Notes under the pieces: generated by a model
Seen by the model: only the letters and a program-made list of their open reading frames with translations
Told to the model about the DNA's origin: nothing
The model's database searches: none
Assembly: GCA_946902985.2 (NCBI GenBank)
Contig: OX336389.2
Location: 338,370,444-338,434,443, forward strand
From: Meconema thalassinum
Lineage: Eukaryota; Arthropoda; Insecta; Orthoptera; Tettigoniidae
Reading direction: 5' to 3'
Length of the DNA stretch: 64,000 bases
Translations under genes and position numbers: made by a program
Shown: positions 25,055 through 36,950 of the stretch, in pieces
Layout of the letters: each line of letters starts with the position of its first letter
Position numbering within the stretch: the stretch's first letter is position 1

Positions 25055-26795
25055 TATAATGGCTGGAGAAATGGACAGAAATGATGGAGGAGGACTGTGA
25101 TGGCAGTAAGAAAGTGTTGTATGGAATGATAAAGGCAAAGAGAAGAGATACAGGGGAAAATGTCAGAATGGTGGACAGGAATGGAAAGGAGGTCGAAATT
25201 ATGGAAGAAGTAAAGGTTATCTGGAGAGAATACTTCAAGGAACTCCTAAATCCAACTGAAACCAGCGTAGTGGACATTGTGGAGGAAGAAACAGACAGTG
25301 ACCAAGGCATTTCAGAGAATGAATTGACATGGAAAGAAGTGGAGGAAGCATTAAAGAAGATGAAAGGGGGAAAGGCACCGGGAATAGACGAAGTGAGTGT
25401 GGAGATGGTGAGAGCAGCAGGGGTGATAGGAACACTGTGGCTCTTTCGAGTAATGAAAGTGATATGGAGGGAGAAGAAAATACCAGAGGACTGGAAAAGA
25501 GGGATAATAATACCCATATTTAAAAAGGGAAGTAGGAAGGAATGCAAGAACTACAGGGGAATTACACTCATGTGCCACTGCGCCAAAATATTTGAGAAGG
25601 TACTGGAGAGAAGAATTCGGACAGAAGTTGAAGATGGGCTGAGGGAAGAACAGTATGGATTCAGGCCAGGAAGGTCAACAGTTGACCTCATCTTTGCAGT
25701 AAGACAGCTACAAGAACACCATTATGAATATGGGAAAGATCTGGTGATGACCTTCTTGGATATTGAGAAAGCATATGATAGTATTAATAGAAATAAGGTA
25801 TGGGAAGCAATGAGAGCAAAAGCTGTGTAAAGGTGGGAAGAGAGAGAACGGAATGGTTTCAACTGGAGAGTGGTCTGAAACAGGGAAGTGCCCTCTCACC
25901 CCTGTTATTTATAGTGGTGATGGATGAAATCATTCGAAAAGTGGTAAATAGCATTGGGGAAAGGAAAATGAAGGCAATGTTGTTTGCTGATGACCTTCTG
26001 GTATGGGGAGAGGATGAGGAAGAAGTACAAGAGCAATTAGATGAGTGGGAGAAGGTAGTGTTATCATATGGGATGAAGCTCTCAGCACAAAAGAGTGAAG
26101 TGGTCATCACAACGAGGAAGAAGAACAGACTGGATATGGGCATAACACTTGGAGGACAGCAGTTGCAGAAAGTAGAATGCTTCAAGTACTTGGGAAGCAT
26201 AATTGAAGAAAAGGGAGGCAATAGGATGGAAATAAATGAGAGGGGAAGGTGCGCAGATGGATTTTTCAAGAGTGTTAGGGGGATGATATGGAATAAAGAT
26301 GTACCACAAAAATGTAAAGGAATCATCTACAAGACCTACTTTGTGCCAATTTTGACATATGGTTCAGAAACATGGGTGATGAAGGAAAGGGACAAGAATA
26401 AAATACGAGCAGTGGAGATGAAGTTCCAGAGGAGTAGGGTAGGAGTGACAAGAATGGACAGAGTAAGGAATGAGAGAGTCAGGGAGATGGTAAGAGAGGA
26501 ACCATTGCAAAATAGAATAGAGCGATCTAGGCTACAATGGTATGGACATGTGAGGAGGATGGAAGAGGAGAGGATACCGAAGAAGATGTTTGGAATGGAA
26601 ATGACGGGAAGGAGGCCAAGGGGAAGACCAAGGGACAGATGGACAAAAGGAGTTAAGAAGAGTGTGGAGGAAAGAGGAGTGTGCTGGGACACAGTAAATG
26701 ACGAGAGATGGTGGATGGACAGGAAACGATGGAGAGGCTTATGTTCCAAGTAGACCCGACCAGCGGTTGGAAACTGCTCAAGATAATGATGATAT
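25055..26795 (+). mobile_element. 5'-truncated RTE-like LINE
   Basis: Starts in the connector before the reverse transcriptase and runs to the 3' tail (aagataatgatgat near 26790). It is closely related to the LINE at 52103-54337: both share LTWKEVE.A..KMKGGKAPG, the FADDL box and the C-terminal WRGLCSK. The flanking words atataa on both sides may be remains of a short target duplication. The element lies in the RNF10 intron, sense to the gene. Confidence 0.9.
25081..26753 (+). pseudogene. RTE-like reverse transcriptase, one frame break
   Basis: Two long open pieces cover most of the RT. The first (to 25830) has KMKGGKAPGIDEVS, EDWKRGIIIPIFKKGS, NYRGITLM, EQYGFRPGRSTVDL and motif A TFLDIEKAYDSI. 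A deletion of about 70 bases then shifts frame. The second piece (ending at 26753) has GLKQGSALSPLLF (motif B), LFADDLLVWG (catalytic box), FKYLGSIIEE, LTYGSETW, and the tail RLQWYGHVRRME with GRRPRGRPRDRW. Catalytic Asp residues are intact, but the endonuclease is missing. Confidence 0.9.
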
Positions 26796-29341
26796 AACAT
26801 ATTTAATTTGCACCAACTGAATACAATTGTAGTCTAAGATAATTATGTTAGACCACTGCCGTTTGAAATGTGCAAATCGCACACTTTGTAGGCAAGCTGT
26901 TTGTAATGGTAATCTTTGATGTGAAGTTATACTAATTGCTCTTAGGTAACATTTGTCTTTTAAATATTCATGAAAGGCCAACCCTCTAGTTCTTATTTCA
27001 TAAGTTGAACGCCTAAAAACAAAACCACAATCCGAAATAATAAACAAGATAATCACGAACGAACGATTCACTGCCAATGAAAATCAAATGGAGATTCACG
27101 GACCGGAAGTTCGCTCTGCATAAGCTTCAGTGATATTTTAACTCTTGGAAACCAAAAGGTTACGGTACCATACAATTCAGTCACTTCCTGTAAACATTTA
27201 TTATGCGACTCCTATTCTCTACTCTCTCAACCCTCCTCAGTAAAGCAGTCATTTATATCAGCTCTCCTCAGGTAAACGGTATTTTATTCGTGTTTGTAGC
27301 ATCTCGTCCCATCTGCGAGATAGTTCACTCTCGCGCGCGCTTTGCTCACACTACGGTTTAAGCCTAAATATCGCCATCACCCGTGGGCTGCGGAAGTATC
27401 TCCAAAAATGCAGTCACACTTATGCCAGAAAATCTTGATTCACGCTTTAAGATTCATTTTTCTGCCATTCGGTATGCGAACTCTAGCCTAAGAGAGTTCT
27501 TAAATATACGGGAATTCGGTGTATTTTGGTACGGGAAATCTACGGGAATTTGAAAACAGGTAATCGCTCGACACCCTGTTAGTGTTATGGATCACCGAAC
27601 GTAAATTAAGTCTAAGTGATGATACTCGCTTGACAAACAAAACTAGTCATCCATTCAAACTCCCCATTTGTGTGAGAAGTATTTTACCAAGTATAAATAA
27701 TTTACTATTTACTTCAGGGACTAGGAAATTAATTGTTGCTCACCTCCCAATCTAATAGGGTACACTCATGCTGACTGATTCATATTATGCGAATAAGAAA
27801 TTCAGGTGACCATAAGACATATTCTTTGAATTTCATCACGGACTGTACACTCCCATGGGGACATAGCATTACTGTAGTTGCTATTTAGGTGACTTGTGTA
27901 GTAGGTTTTTTTCTCTGCCTTGGCTTCTCTACCCTCTTTGCCTTATCTGCCTATTGCTTTTACTGCTTTTATGGTGCCAGTTCCACTTCCTAGACTTAAA
28001 CCCTCAATTTCTGTATGTGGGATTGACTACCTTGTGGTTAACGCACAACTCCCCCCATTTTCTACAACATTCCGTAGCGTGTATGCACCACAACTGATAT
28101 CTTTCTCCCCTCAGTCTTGTTCCATTCCTTTAGTATTGTTTGACTGTTGGTCCATTGTTGAGACATTGCACATCGTCATTTCCAGCCAAGCTTCAAGCCA
28201 ATATGCATCATGGTACGTTTGTCGCCATGAGCTGAAATTTTGCCTTGATATAGCCTACCACAGTAGCAGTGTTCAGTGTAAACTAGCAAGTAAACATGTC
28301 GTGGCATAACATATCCAAAGCCTTCGAATTTCATTTTTCTAAAAACTGATGAATTTGGTAAGCTTTTTAACATAATTCCTAATCTATCAATTCTCTGTCA
28401 TCCATTGTTTTATCCCCCTAGTTCCTGCAAAAATGATGAATCTATGTTCCACTGTATTTCTGAGTTGATTTTTCTCACACTTGGTATGTGACCTTGGAAG
28501 TGGATTAATAACTAAGACACTTTCATATGATGCAGTACCTGCTGTGATTCTAAACTGCTCCAAATAAGTTTTGCATCATTTCACCTCTATATCAAGATAA
28601 ATGACATGGGCAATGTTTCAAATGATTATTTAGAATATATGATTGCACATGGATGACTTAAGATGACTCCACGGCGTAGTCGTGCACATTAAATCGCGCA
28701 CCACGACCCCAATGGCGAACTGCAACAAGTCCCCAGATCGGAGATTCGAATCACAACACTGACAGCAGCTATCCTGAGGATGGTGGTTTTCCCCTGGGTT
28801 TGTCCACACTCCCTCCAGGCAAGTGCTGGGATAGTACTGTATATAATGTCCCTCAACACATACCCCATTCCCATCTAATACAGCTACACACACTTGTACA
28901 GTCATCGCAGGAACACAGATTATACTCAAAGCTTATGATCAAGATGCCCCAAGCTCCTAAAATGAATTAATAACTATGACCTAAACATGACATGTCTAGG
29001 TACCTCTCGTAACTCTGTAAACCTTATATTTATGTGCCCAGTGGCTCAAGATACCCGACCAATACATCTCAGAAATGGTCCACGGATGTACTTAGCCATG
29101 CTCTTAATGTCTCATTGCTGGCCAGGCATTCTGAGGTTGGTCTTGAGAAGGTTGAAATGCCAGACACAACTATTGCTGAGATTATGCTGTACCGTAAGAA
29201 TATAGATGTAGAGGAGTTTCAGAAATATATCGTCATAACTGTCAATTTTTGGACGACTCAGAACTTCTTTTGACCAGTTAATATTTTCTCTGAATTTTTT
29301 TTAGAAAAAATACTAAGTAACATAACAATTTTTCTTTTCAG
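26796..29341. other. Unassigned intron sequence
   Basis: About 2.5 kb before the RNF10 exon at 29342. Near 27515-27580 repeated tacgggaa(t/a) words suggest the end of an unknown element. At 28987-29273 a short open frame (KWSTDVLSHALNVSLLARHS and onward) looks more protein-like than its surroundings, but I do not recognise it. The last bases form the pyrimidine-rich acceptor tttcttttcag. Confidence 0.4.
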
Positions 29342-29537
29342 TGTCGTTGTCGTGAAACAAACGGAGTATTCAGTTGGTGATGAAATCATTCTACGACTGA
29401 TGAAGCGTGAAAGAGGTTGCTTGCTACCACTGCCAGCAGGTGGTACTAAACACTATGTACAACAGAAGTTGTTATCTGTTTCTGAGAAGGACTTCGATAC
29501 CACATATTCCAAGCTGCTGCTGGCAACCCCAAGAGAG
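29342..29537 (+). CDS. RNF10: RNF10 exon following the RING exon
   Basis: A 196-base exon (acceptor ttttcag, donor gtaatg). One base completes the split Ser codon, then 65 codons follow. Human RNF10 has the same succession after the RING: K-S-V-V, a VGD...LMKRE(R/K)G block, then YSKLLLA. Here these read SVVV, SVGDEIILRLMKRERG near residue 12 and TYSKLLLATPRE at the end. The frame is open and phase 0 at the donor. The next exon (a Glu/Lys-rich helix in RNF10) was not found in the remaining 34 kb, so the third intron probably leaves the window. Confidence 0.95.
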
Positions 29538-30719
29538 GTAATGTATATTGCTTGTTAATTACATTTATCCTTAAGATTAGGAAATACTAGTGGAAGATAT
29601 CTTCTCCCCCTGCAAGTTTTATCACACAAATTTCAGGTTGAGATTGCCATAAAAATACTAGGTTATAGTGATGGAAGATTGGAATGATGTGGTAGGAAAA
29701 GAAAAATAGTAGGGGAATTAGGACAGGGTGAAAGGGAATGAACGAGGAAACAGCCCGTTAGAATTCTGCACCAAGCACAAGTTGGTTACAGCTAACATGT
29801 TATTCAACAACCACAGCAAAAGAAATACACACATGGATGAGACCAGGAGATACAGGACATATCCAAATTGATTTTATGGTAAAGTACCGTAGAGGTTTCA
29901 AAACTAGGTTTTGGATTACAATCCATATTCTGGAGCCAACATGATTTCTGACCACAATCTGGTTGTATGAAATGCAGATTAAAGCTGAAGAAACTGAGAT
30001 AAAGTCAAAAGCCAAAGAGGTGGGCAATAGACAAACTGAAAGAAACTGAAATTGAGAATCTTGTAGTGGAAAGGGAAGAGCAAATTGATGCGGATGGAAA
30101 AGGAGATTTAATATTGAGATCAGAATTTGATATGCTACTGGAAGACCTAAGTAGGAACAAAGCACCAGACATAGATGATATACTGATTGAGTTTGCTACG
30201 AAGGGTATACTATATTGTTTTACACATCTTTTTTTCTATCCAAATGAAGTTCAGTCCACATCAGTTGTTACGTCCACCTTCTCAACATAATTTCCTTGTA
30301 ACTTTATGCACGCACTTTTGCCATCAATGTGTCAGTCTCTCCAAACCTTCCTGAAACCATTCTTTGGGAGTGCTGCGTACCCATGCCTTGACAGCTGTGT
30401 CCAATTCTGCAGAATCCGCAAAACGGCGACCATGCAGAGGTTTCTTCATGTTCCCGAACAGGTTAAACTCCCTTAGTGCCAAATTGGGAAAGTATGGTGG
30501 GTGTGGCAGCACCATGAATCCCATTTGATCAATTGAAGGGGTCCCCCGAAAAACGTTGGATAATCCAATTTCAACGAAAGTGTGTTTTCGGTGGAATTAC
30601 GTTGGATATCCAATGCCTCATAAAATCAAGGAATAAATTAGTTGCTATTGCAGTTGGTATCCTTGGTAACCAGCTTTGAAATACGAGCTCCGTGGAAAAA
30701 CGTTGAACATCCTGACAAC

Positions 30720-32509
30720 ATGGCCGAGGAAGAATTGTGTTTCCCATCTGTTGCGCAGTTATTACGAGTGAATAAGGGCAGAAAACGACCCATTAATATG
30801 ACCAAGTGGAAGGATAATGTGCGTAAATGTAAAAGGAATAGTGGTAAAGGGTATGAAACAAGGAAAGGTGCGGTAAAACCTGGAAAATGTCCTCCAAGTA
30901 AGGTGCGTGGAATAATGTTATATATCACATATATTGTAGGTTAAGTTAGGTATGTTGCTTTAAAGGTAGCATTTCATGTGTATTGTGCAAACCAAAGCTT
31001 TACGTTATAATACTATAATATATGTGTGAGTGAGCCGGCAATGTAACAGTGGGGTATTTTAGGTACAGGATGTTTACAAAGTAAGTGACTGTGTGTTTCT
31101 CTTTCTGTGTAGGACCGTGTTTGTACATGTCTTCACAGCGATTGCAAAAACACTTACCGTGGACATGAAGAAAGATGCCTTCGGTGATTTTTATGCTTTA
31201 AATTACAATGGGCAGTCTAAACTTCTACATATGGACATAATTGAACCTAAACGTCGTCGAGTTGAAGAGGCTATTTCACATAAATCGTGTTCGTTTAGGT
31301 ACTATATTCCAGTCAAGGCGAAGCGTCTTCAGGTCTGCCAAAAAAACATTTTGTGATACTTTTCAGATTACACAAAGAAGAGTGCAGATCTTACAGCAAA
31401 AAAATTAAAAATGGGGAAACAGACTTAAAGGATGGCCGGGGTTCCCATAAAATCAGACCACACCCAGATGAAGACAAACAGTCTGTTTGTGATCATATAA
31501 AGTTTCCCCTTCCAAGAGAGTCACTATAGCAGGAAACGCAACGCTAAAAAATGCCTTTGTTCAGACCTGAATGTTGCTACAATGTACAGGTTATTCCAGA
31601 ATGTCCACCCCAATTCTAGGGTCTCGTTGCATTTGTACCGTGATATTTTCACTTCAGATTTTAATGTACGTTTTGGGCTTCCAAGGTCGGACAGCTGTGC
31701 TACATGTGACAAACTGTTTGTGAAGTTGATTACAGCAGAATCAGACGAAGAAAGGAACAAAATAAGTGTGGCAAACGAACGTCGCCATCGGAAAGCAGAA
31801 AAGGCTTACAACAATGAAGGACGATATTGCTGTTGCTAGTGAAAAAGACAATGTAGTTGTATTGTGTGTTGATCTTCAACAAGTACTGTTCTGTCCTACG
31901 TTGACACATTCTAATATTTCTTATCAGAGGCAATATGCTACATATAATTTTGCCATTTTTAATCCAGTGAGACCAACAAAGGCAACACATGAATCCATAG
32001 CTCGAAGAGGGGCAACTGAGATTGCATCATGTGTCCTGAACTACGTTCATACGCACTATGAACCTCTTTCGCAATACCAGGAGCGCACACTCATTCTTTG
32101 GTCTGATCGTTGTGTAGCTCAGAATAACAACTGGACAATGATTATTTTGATGCAGTGGATGGTTGCATCGAAGTTTTTCACTCAGGTGAACCAAATGTTT
32201 CTTTGTAGTGGGCACAGCTTTTTGCCGTGTGACAGGACATTTGCCCAAGTTGAAAAGAAGAAGAGAGTATCCACAGTTCATGTACCATTCCAGTGGGAAG
32301 AAGTCATCAAAAATGCATGCCCAAATAAACCATTTGATGTAAAAATGACTCAAGGTGACTTTCTTGATGTTACTCACCTTGTGTGCAACCTGAGGAAAGA
32401 TCCTGCCTTAAAAATAACTGAGGCGATGTGGATGCGGATTTGTGCAGACAGTCCTACAGTGCTTCAAGTGAGAGCAGATCATACTGTCCTTCACCCTTGG
32501 AACTGTTAA
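30720..32509 (+). pseudogene. Transposase-like protein of an uncharacterised insect family
   Basis: Exon 1 (30720-30902, start MAEEELCFPSVAQLL, donor gtgcgt) carries the RKCKRNSGKGYE region. Exon 2 begins at 31113 after an AG. The body shows conserved words of a protein family common in insects: [15 protein letters not shown], [23 protein letters not shown], then VVVLCVDLQQVLFCP, TLILWSDRCVAQNNNW, and CSGHSFLPCDRTFAQVEK. The acidic residues in CVDLQ, WSDRC and GHSxxxxDxxFxxxE could form a DDE-like triad (inference). Frame shifts occur near 31360, 31520 and 31820, but the last 247 codons are open to a stop at 32507. Confidence 0.75.
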
Positions 32510-32711
32510 CAGTCTAACTAAGCGGTAACGTGGGAAAAGCCAGGGGAACGAAAAATGTATTGTGGCCCCACTTTCAAGCCTTACCCCGGTAAACCAGGAG
32601 CCTTTGCCGATTAAGAAGGAGAAGAAAAAGGACTTATTAAGCATGTGTGCATTCCTTGAACCTTTAGGTACAGGATGTTTACAAAGTAAGTGACTGTGTG
32701 TTTCTCTTTCT
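31058..32711. repeat. 49-bp exact direct repeat
   Basis: The 49 bases at 31058-31106 (tttaggtacaggatgtttac...) recur without mismatch at 32663-32711. The first copy overlaps the putative acceptor of exon 2; the second lies behind the stop codon. It contains gtaagt and a pyrimidine tract. Exact identity contrasts with the decayed reading frame between the copies. Confidence 0.92.
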
Positions 32712-33517
32712 TTTACGTCAATTTGCCTTGTGAATAAGTGAGTAAAGTATTGATGTATGGATATCCAACGTTTTTCCTATTTTGGACACACACTGTAGCC
32801 ACATAATACTTGTAAAATAATTGAGTGGCACACTACTAATGTTTTTGTTCACCAGTAATTGTGAATTATTCAATAAAACATCCAAACCTGTGACTTTGAG
32901 TGAATTATTTAGTTTTATGCCTCTCCTGTAAAATTACTGAAATGGATTATACAACGTTTTTCGGGGGAGCCCTTCAATTGCAGGGGTGGTCTCTCGGCTA
33001 GTGTGGGGGCGGGCACAGACTGCCACCAAGCACCGATGAATTTCTGCAGTGGTCACGCCTTCTTTCAATAGGAACCAAGTCGTATAGCGCTGTCCCTGAC
33101 GGTTGCTTTCCATGTTCTCTGCTCTTACGCTGACAGTGTTATGAAATGGCTATGATGAGTACATTCGTTGTCCCCTGTGCGTGTACTGCTACCAAACGGT
33201 GGAACAAGACACTAGTTACACGCTACCACCTTCAAGAGTGAAATGTCAACCATACCCGGACGTACAAGAAATGAAGTGTAAAACAATATAGTATGCCCCT
33301 CGTACATTGCATTGGAGATGGTCTGATCAGGATATTTCACTTAGTATGTAGGATTTGAGAGACAGGTGAGGTGCCCTCGGATTTTTAGAAGAATGTTCTC
33401 ATCCCTATGCCTAAAAAGAAAAACAGGAGCTAACAAATGTGGTTTATCATACAATCGGCTTGATCACTCATGCTTAAAATATCCTGACTAGAGTAATTTA
33501 TAAGAGGATAGAACGAC

Positions 33518-36500
33518 CTTGGAGGCTGGATTTAGACAGCTCCTTAACCCGGTCCATGAGTCAATTAAAATTGGCTACATGGATAATTCTTGCCAGGCAC
33601 GTCCACGTCGTGGGGGTGGGCAACGGTACTGTAATATACCATGGAACTACAGTAACGGCTAAGTTCTGGTGAGGACCCAGTCCTATGGGGTATAACATAG
33701 GCCCCGTGCACAGGGTTACGTGCGAAGACCTCAACGGCATCTGCAGTGGAGAAGATGGACTTTGGTACAGTGAAGATGGCGGAAGAGGCGACCCAGTACT
33801 CAGGGGTTAAATATGAGTACAACCTGCTGCCTTGTAGGTGTGGTAGTGGAATACCAAAGGCTAAGGGAGACAACCCTGACAGAAAATCCTCCAATATGTT
33901 AGGCCTAGCAAGCCAATAAAGGAGTAAATAGTTATGCGCTTTCAATGTTAAAACGAGCCTCGGAAAGAAGAATACCCAAAATGGACAGCTCACACGCCTT
34001 ACAGTTGACAGGAATGATGGCATCCAGCCTGATGTTATGCAATGTAAGGCTGTGGGAAAAAACAGAATAAAGAAAGATAAACCCAAAATGAGAATAGGAA
34101 CACTGAATGTAATGACATTAACTGGAAAATGTGAAGAGCTTGTAGATCTGATGGAAAGAAGGCAACTGGATATATTGGGTCTGAGCGAAACCAAATGGAA
34201 AAGGAAAGGGAAGAAAATTTTAAGAGGAGGATATACCCTTTACTGATGTGGTAAATGGAAAGGGTCACATAATGGAGTGGGCTTTATTCTAAGTAAGAAA
34301 GTAGATGCTGTTGCAGATATTAAATATATTAGCGACAGAATCATTAGATTAGAGGTACCATCAAACGAAAAAATCCCAACCCTAGTGCAGGTTTATGCCC
34401 CACAAACGGGGTGCAAGGATGAAGAGAAACAGAAGTTCTTGGAACAGCTTGAGAACCAATTGGATAAGGAGAACATTATGATAATAGGTGACTTAAATGC
34501 TCAGGTGGGATGCAAGAGGGAGGATGTAGAAAGAGTGATTGGCCCATTTGGTTATGGAAACAGAAATCTAGAAGGGGAAGACCTGCTTGATATGTGCAGT
34601 CGAAATAGTCTTCAAATTCAAAATACCTGGTTTAAGAAGAGAGAAAGCCATAAAGTAACTAGATACAGCTGGGATGGAAGACATAGATCAATGATAGACC
34701 TTGTAATAACAGCGGGTGAAGCAGGAAAACAAGTTGTGGATGTCAAAGTCGTTCCCAGTGAAAGTCTCGACAGTGACCATAGGCTTGTTCTAGTTAGTAT
34801 AACCGGTGTTAAACTGATTAATTATAAGATGGAAAAGAAACAAAAGATCAAGATCTGGGAGCTGGAGAAATCTGATAAACGTGAGGAATTTCAGAGAAGA
34901 ATTTTAGGAAAAGTTCCAAAAACTGATACCAAAAGTGCAGAGGAAGAGTGGCAAAATTTTCGAAATGTCTTAGTTGAAGAAGCTAGAGAATTATGTGGCG
35001 AAACAAGTAGTAAAGTTCGACATAAAGAGACTGCCTGGTGGAATAAGGAAGTCAAGGCAATAATTCAATTAAGGAACAAAGTAAAGAGAAAATTAGAAGT
35101 GGAGAGACAAAAGAATGACAGAAATGAGGATAAAATCACTTGCTCAAGAATATCGAGAGCACAAATTAAGAGTTAAACGCATAATTAATGAAGAGAAGGA
35201 TAAGATTTGGGATGAATTTGCAAAGAAACTGGAGGAAGATACACAAGGTAATAAGAAATTACTATATAAAACTGTGAAAAACAATAAAAGACAACAGGAA
35301 TCAGTTACAGCTTTGGAAGGAAATAATGGAGAAGTGATAAGAAGCATAAATGAAATCAGGAAATTAATGGGACTGTATTTTGATCAACTGTTAAATGATG
35401 CATCTAATAATGACAGTGGGGACACGAACATCAATTTAAGGGCCAATGATGAAAACCACCAAGAACCACCCCCAACCTGGTCTGAAGTGGAAGAAGCTTT
35501 AAAAGCTATGATCAAAGGGAAATCCACTGGAGTTGATGAAGTAAGTTCAGACATGATAAAAGCAGCAGGAATTAATGGGATACATTGGTTGTACAGAGTA
35601 TTACATGCTATATGGAAGGACAATAAGATCCCTGATGACTGGTCTAAAGGTGTAATAGTGCCATTGTTTAAAAAAGGAAACCGGAAAAAGTGTGAGAACT
35701 ATCGTGGAATTACTTCGTTATCCCATGGTCTAATGATCTTGGAAAAAATAATTGCGAAAAGACTACGCAGACACTTAGAAAAGGCTTTAGACCAGGGAGG
35801 AGTACTATTGACTTGGTCTTTGCTGCAAGAATGCTTATTGAGAAACATCTTGAAAAAGGGAAAGAATTAGTAATGGTATTTCTAGATATAGAAAAAGCTT
35901 ATGATAGCATTGCAAGATCAAAAATTTGGGAATGTTTAGAAAGGCACAATGTCCCAAAAGGCTTGATAAACAAGATCAAAATGCTGTATGAGAACACAAG
36001 GGCATGTGTAAGAATAGGTAATGGGGAAAGCAGATGGTTCACAACAAAACAAGGAGTCCAACAAGGAAGTTCACTGTCTCCATTGCTATTCATCACAGTG
36101 ATGGACATAATCCTGAAGAGAATAAAAGAAGAACAGGGTAATGAAATAAATGCCCTTGTCTTTGCAGATGACGTCATGATTTGGGGAGAAAGTGCCAGAG
36201 AGGTAAAAGAAAAACTGGATTCATGGGACAAGCTGTTCAAGGAGTATGGGTTGAAAATAAGCCAAAGTAAGACAGTAGTGATGACAACAGGACTGTCTAA
36301 TGCAACCATTTACCTGAATAATCAGCCTCTACAAATTGTTGATCAATTTAAATATCTTGGTAGCACAGTGTGTAAGGATAACAACAACAACAGTGAAGTA
36401 ACAAATAGAACTAATAATGCAGCCTCCTTCTATGCACAAGTTAGAACACTACTGTGGGATAATAAAGTGCCCAGGAAGTGTAAACATATACTGTTTAAGA

Positions 36501-36950
36501 CATACTACATCCCAATTCTAACTTACGGAGTAGAAACTTGCACCCTGTCCAGAAGAGAAGAAAGTAGGATTCAGGCATCCGAAATGAAGTTTATAAGAAC
36601 AATGCTTCAAAGGACAAGGAGAGACAAAGTAAGGAACGAAACAAACAGGACAGAGGCTGGCATAGATATCAGTGCTACAAAATATTTGCAGAAGCAACGA
36701 TTAGGATGGTATGGGCATCTTCGAAGAATGGGAGATGAGAGGACACCAAAAGCTTATTTCAACAAGATTATCCCAGGAAAAAGACCAGTAGGAAGACCAA
36801 AGAAGAAATGGTTGGACCAAATCAAGGATGATCTTGAAGACAAAGGGCTAGACTGGAGAAGGACCCATGAAGACCAACTATTCATGGACAGGAAAAGGTG
36901 GCGAGGGCTCGTTAACAGCACCCGGGCGACTGGAGCTGGAATTTGATGAT
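33518..36950 (+). mobile_element. RTE-like LINE with 11-bp target duplication
   Basis: The target duplication gatagaacgac stands at 33507-33517 and 36951-36961, exactly bordering the element. The 3' end is a (GAT)n-type tail. Length is 3433 bases, close to complete: a 5' leader (33518-34036), endonuclease and reverse transcriptase. It inserted in the RT of the older host LINE, whose reading frame is continuous when the element is removed. The coding part has a few frame breaks. Confidence 0.95.
34037..36946 (+). pseudogene. RTE-like endonuclease/reverse transcriptase, few breaks
   Basis: Endonuclease motifs in order: IGTLNVMTL, LGLSETKW (catalytic Glu), IIGDLNAQVG, and DSDHRLVLV, so all active-site residues are present. 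The RT follows with TGVDEVSSDM, DDWSKGVIVPLFKKGN, PGRST-like sequence in a shifted frame, FLDIEKAYDSI, GVQQGSSLSPLLF, VFADDVMIWG and FKYLGSTV. The C-terminal tail contains RPVGRPKKKW. Breaks: a stop at 34244, a frame change at about 35150 and a deletion near 35790. Otherwise two pieces of about 300 codons and one of 377 codons are open. Confidence 0.93.

Larger units (their letters stand above)
30536..32974 (+). mobile_element. Unclassified DNA transposon with CAATTG duplication
   Basis: Termini are inverted copies: AAGGGGTCCCCCGAAAAACG on the left and cgtttttcgggggagccctt on the right (one mismatch), followed inward by ttgga/tccaa words. CAATTG stands at 30530-30535 and again at 32975-32980, a probable 6-bp target duplication, although the word is palindromic. 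The element carries a transposase-like gene on its + strand, in at least two exons. A 49-bp exact direct repeat lies inside. It sits in the mariner pseudogene. Confidence 0.85.
30300..33113 (-). pseudogene. Mariner transposase fragments
   Basis: The N-terminus (33113 downward) reads MESNRQGQRY, then FLLKEGVTTAEIHRCLVAV, the helix-turn-helix of mariner transposases. The C-terminal part (30524-30324) reads PHPPYFPNLALREFNLFGNM. The family word is SPDLAPxDF, whose first Asp is the third catalytic residue. Here it is Asn, so the active site is broken. It is followed by KKPLHGRRFAD and AVKAWV. The segment carrying the first two catalytic Asp residues is absent. Non-functional. Confidence 0.88.
30208..33293 (-). 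mobile_element. Mariner element, interrupted and deleted
   Basis: Left terminus TACTATATTGTTTTACAC, right terminus mirrored as gtgtaaaacaatatagta. The left flank is TA and the right flank TG (one change). The transposase reads on the minus strand in two pieces, 33113-32981 and 30530-30300, on either side of an inserted DNA transposon (30536-32974). The middle of the gene was lost before that insertion, because the pieces do not join in sequence. It is inserted in the RT of the host LINE. Confidence 0.9.

Noticed and set aside
28670..28760. tRNA-like stretch with gattcgaatc
   Set aside because: The possible A box is poorly placed and no acceptor-like stem forms. Possibly an old SINE, but not supportable.
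33565..34194. 209-codon minus-strand open frame
   Set aside because: It is the antisense shadow of the 5' leader and first endonuclease codons of the LINE at 33518-36950.
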